A DNA stretch of 34,923 nucleotides, taken from Thermohalobaculum sp039187815. Lineage in GTDB: Bacteria; Pseudomonadota; Alphaproteobacteria; Rhodobacterales; Rhodobacteraceae. Both the position numbers and the translations under genes were made by a program. This document shows, piece by piece, positions 32,923 through 34,923 of the stretch; position 1 is the stretch's first letter, and each line of letters starts with the position of its first letter. The notes beneath the pieces are model-generated. The model ran no database searches and was not told the origin of the DNA. It saw only the letters and a list, made by a program, of their open reading frames with translations. The stretch spans positions 1 through 34,923 of the forward strand of contig JBCCZI010000033.1 in assembly GCA_039187815.1 (NCBI GenBank), read 5' to 3'.

Positions 32923-34101
32923 ATGGGTGACGCAGCACAGAAGAAATGGGCGGCCCTCGACGCCAAGATCGACGAGGCGCTCAAGAGGTTCGACGAACTC
33001 GAGAAGAAACTGAACGCAAGCCCGATCCTCGCCAAGTCCAGCGCCGGCGACCGCGTCAGGGCCAAGCAGAAGCAGCTCTCGAACAAGGTTCTCGCGCTTC
33101 GCAAGCAGATCGCCAAACTTCAGAAGGACGGCATCTTCGACTTCTCGGTCCTTGGCGGCGAGGGCTTTGTTGAGGTCGATGGCGAGATGGCCATGGAGGT
33201 CAAGGCCGACACCTCCAAGCTGGGCAAGGCCAGACCTTGGAACGATCCGACCTACAAAAAAGCCTTCTCGGACAGCATCAGCAAATGGTGCGGGACGGCG
33301 ATGGACGACCTGCAGAACGCCCGCTTGGCCATGACCAAAATGGCAGGGTCCAAAGGGCCGGCCGCAAAAGACTTCCTGGCCATCCTCGATATCGTGACCG
33401 TGGCGATCCCGAACCCCGCGTTGAAGAGCTCGGTGACCGTGATCAAGGCGCTCGCGACCCTCGGCACGGCGGCCTACAAGGCATCCAAGATGTCCAGTTC
33501 GCCCAAGGTCGTTGAGATTGCCGATGCCGCCATCAACTACATCAAGGCCATCGACAAGGGGCCGCACGACAAGGCCTATGCCGAACTCGTCAAACAGATG
33601 AAGGCGATGGGGTATGAGGGCGATACGGTCTGGGAGGGCGAGTTTTTGCCGGTCTGTAAGGAGTTTGCCCAGAAGAGCCTCGGGCCGACCGACAAGATCA
33701 CCAAGAAGTTCCTCACCGAATGCGTCAAGGCGACCGAAGACAGTTTGGATTGGGACGGCGGCAAGGCCGGCTTTGCCGATTGCTGGATGACCGGTGTAGG
33801 CAGCAGCAGCCCAGGCCATTTCGGCAGCCCCGGCGGTCAGCTCGACGATGTGCATGAGGGCCTCGTGACCGCGATCAAGTCGGTCTACAAGGGCAAACGC
33901 GTGATCGATCTTCCCGTCGAGATCCGCGTGACGCTCAAGACCCATATGGGCGCCTACAAGACCATCGTGGAGCGCAAATCGACCAAGGAGGGCGACGCCT
34001 CCTTCCGTATGACCAGCGGCACCAAGTCGATGTACGAGGCGTGGATGAAGGGCAAGTTCTACGAGAGCATGATGATCTCGGATCTACAGGTCGACACCTG
34101 A
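32923..34101 (+). CDS. Lysine-rich orphan protein with N-terminal coiled coil
   Basis: No family recognised. The 392-residue protein has no signal peptide. Residues about 5-70 form a charged coiled coil (WAALDAKIDEALKRFDELEK onward). A short domain follows (IFDFSVLGGEGFVEVDGEMA). A long hydrophobic, amphipathic segment at about 150-187 runs from FLAILDIVTVAIPNPAL to SSVTVIKALATLGTAAY; it could be membrane-active or a buried helical hairpin. The C-terminal part has WMTGVGSSSPGHFGSPGGQ and ends in DLQVDT. TAAGGAG lies 8 bases before the ATG at 32923, giving strong initiation. A stem-loop at 34111-34135 follows. Both members of the pair are lysine-rich with coiled coils at facing ends. Confidence 0.82.
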   Translation: MGDAAQKKWAALDAKIDEALKRFDELEKKLNASPILAKSSAGDRVRAKQKQLSNKVLALRKQIAKLQKDGIFDFSVLGGEGFVEVDGEMAMEVKADTSKLGKARPWNDPTYKKAFSDSISKWCGTAMDDLQNARLAMTKMAGSKGPAAKDFLAILDIVTVAIPNPALKSSVTVIKALATLGTAAYKASKMSSSPKVVEIADAAINYIKAIDKGPHDKAYAELVKQMKAMGYEGDTVWEGEFLPVCKEFAQKSLGPTDKITKKFLTECVKATEDSLDWDGGKAGFADCWMTGVGSSSPGHFGSPGGQLDDVHEGLVTAIKSVYKGKRVIDLPVEIRVTLKTHMGAYKTIVERKSTKEGDASFRMTSGTKSMYEAWMKGKFYESMMISDLQVDT

Positions 34102-34110
34102 TGCCCCTTA

Positions 34111-34135
34111 GGCCCCGTCCTGTCCGGGCGGGGCC
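34111..34135 (+). terminator. GC-rich stem-loop after the lysine-rich pair
   Basis: GGCCCCGTCC (34111-34120) pairs with GGGCGGGGCC (34126-34135) over a 5-base loop, 10 bp with one G-U. It lies 9 bp past the stop of the second gene. No U-run follows, so termination would be rho-assisted or weak, but position and stability fit the 3' end of this operon. Confidence 0.55.
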
Positions 34136-34182
34136 ATCCGCTTGGCGCTCAGCGAAAGGGGGTGAGGTAGGTTGCGGCAACT

Positions 34183-34198
34183 TGATGCAAATGCATCA
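34183..34198. other. Palindrome TGATGCA-AA-TGCATCA
   Basis: Two 7-bp arms (34183-34189 and 34192-34198) are exact inverse copies with a 2-base centre, in the 189-bp gap between the lysine-rich pair and the PhoX-like gene. Such a site could bind a dimeric regulator, but it lies downstream of both flanking genes, so a promoter role is not obvious. Confidence 0.35.
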
Positions 34199-34290
34199 TG
34201 CGGAGTCAACAAGGCGCCGTCTACGTCACGTCTGGTTTGAAAATTGGCTGCCCCAGGGCCGCCGATCGTGCTCTTGAATGGCCGCCAGCC

Positions 34291-34923
34291 TCAGCCGACG
34301 AGACCGCCGTCTTCGCGGGTCACGGCGATGATGGCCGAGCGCGGCGTGGCCTCGCCACCCTCGGGCCAATGGCTGTTGCCCCGCTCGCCCGGGTGCTGGA
34401 TGCCGACGAACATGGTCCGGCGATCCGGGCTCCAGGTGAGGCCGGTGATCTCACACTCGTTCGGGCCGACCATGAAGCGGCGGATCTCGCCAGTCACAGG
34501 GTCGCCTGCCAGCATCTGGTTGTTGCCGTGGCCGGCAAAATCGCCCTCGTTCTTGTAGTTGCCGTCAGTCTGGATCCACACGAGGCCGTTCGAGTCGAAC
34601 TTCAAACCATCCGGCGAGTTGAACATGTTGTCCGTATTCACATTCGCCGAGCCGGCATAGGCGTCCGCATGCACGGCCGGGTTGCCGGCCAGCACATAGA
34701 GATCCCAGGTAAATCCCGGCGCCGTGTGATCGCCGCCATCGGGACGCCAACGCACGATCTGGCCGTAGTTGTTCTTTTCGCGCGGGTTCGGACCGTTCAC
34801 CGAGGTGTCGTCGCCGCCGGCATTCGGCTTGACGCCGCGGTTCTTGTTGTTGGTCAGGCAGCAATAGATCTCGGGCGCCTTGGGGTTTGCCGCGATCCAC
34901 TCCGGACGGTCCATGGTGGTGGC
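34291..34923 (-). CDS. phoX: PhoX-family alkaline phosphatase, 3' part
   Basis: The C-terminal part of a DUF839/PhoX protein, open to the right window edge. PhoX enzymes are Ca2+/Fe-dependent secreted phosphomonoesterases induced by phosphate starvation. ATTMDRPEWIAANP at the visible N-side, EIYCCLTNNKNRGVKPNAG, NSPDGLKFDSNGLVWIQTDG and GPNECEITGLTWSPDRRTMF with VGIQHPGE are all strong PhoX signatures. The internal ATG at 34914 is not the start, since the frame continues past it to the edge. The upstream signal (usually Tat-type) is outside the window. About 210 residues are visible. Confidence 0.9.
   Translation of the reverse strand, partial: ATTMDRPEWIAANPKAPEIYCCLTNNKNRGVKPNAGGDDTSVNGPNPREKNNYGQIVRWRPDGGDHTAPGFTWDLYVLAGNPAVHADAYAGSANVNTDNMFNSPDGLKFDSNGLVWIQTDGNYKNEGDFAGHGNNQMLAGDPVTGEIRRFMVGPNECEITGLTWSPDRRTMFVGIQHPGERGNSHWPEGGEATPRSAIIAVTREDGGLVG

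Noticed and set aside
1..34923. CRISPR arrays, rRNA genes, prophage
   Set aside because: No regularly spaced direct repeats, rRNA signature sequence or phage structural or integrase gene were seen.

Overview
The window is a high-GC bacterial chromosome segment, most likely from an alphaproteobacterium of the Rhodobacterales. The evidence is the block dgt ... argS, SPOR protein, nagZ, scpA, scpB in that order and orientation, a two-domain dCTP deaminase, an ethylmalonyl-CoA mutase (ethylmalonyl-CoA pathway), an encoded-CCA tRNA-Pro(GGG), a VPLPA-CTERM sorting tail, and frequent ATGA or GTGA start/stop overlaps. I cannot name the genus from sequence alone.

Layout. 1-2.1 kb: the end of a membrane protein, coupled to an FAD amine oxidase-like gene, and a small convergent orphan. 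2.5-3.75 kb: tRNA-Pro and dcd. 3.75-8.9 kb (minus strand): a tight argS, SPOR, nagZ, scpA, scpB run covering tRNA charging, envelope and peptidoglycan functions, and condensin accessory proteins. 9.07-11.34 kb: a lower-GC insert with a two-gene membrane/secreted orphan pair and an IS110-superfamily element (DEDD transposase), lying between argS and dgt. 11.4-15.8 kb: dgt divergent from erpA, an acyl-CoA synthetase, a DsbA/FrnE-type thiol oxidoreductase and a membrane protein. 15.8-22.5 kb (minus): glutathionyl-hydroquinone reductase, a small secreted protein, ecm, and the mutL-rmuC DNA-repair pair.

22.6-25.5 kb: a broken VPLPA-CTERM exported-protein gene converging on hemH, then an ArsR/SRPBCC pair whose start codon lies inside a 9-bp-arm palindrome. 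25.5-30.35 kb: a SAM methyltransferase divergent from comF-grxC-nitrilase, then argB and a sterol-desaturase-family membrane hydroxylase. 30.36-34.1 kb: a large exported protein of unknown function, and a two-gene lysine-rich coiled-coil cassette that I cannot assign to any family. The right edge cuts a PhoX-type phosphatase.

Most genes are housekeeping. The parts most worth attention are the orphan lysine-rich pair, the IS with structured non-coding ends, the decayed VPLPA-CTERM gene and the ArsR palindrome. No CRISPR array, rRNA or prophage was seen.
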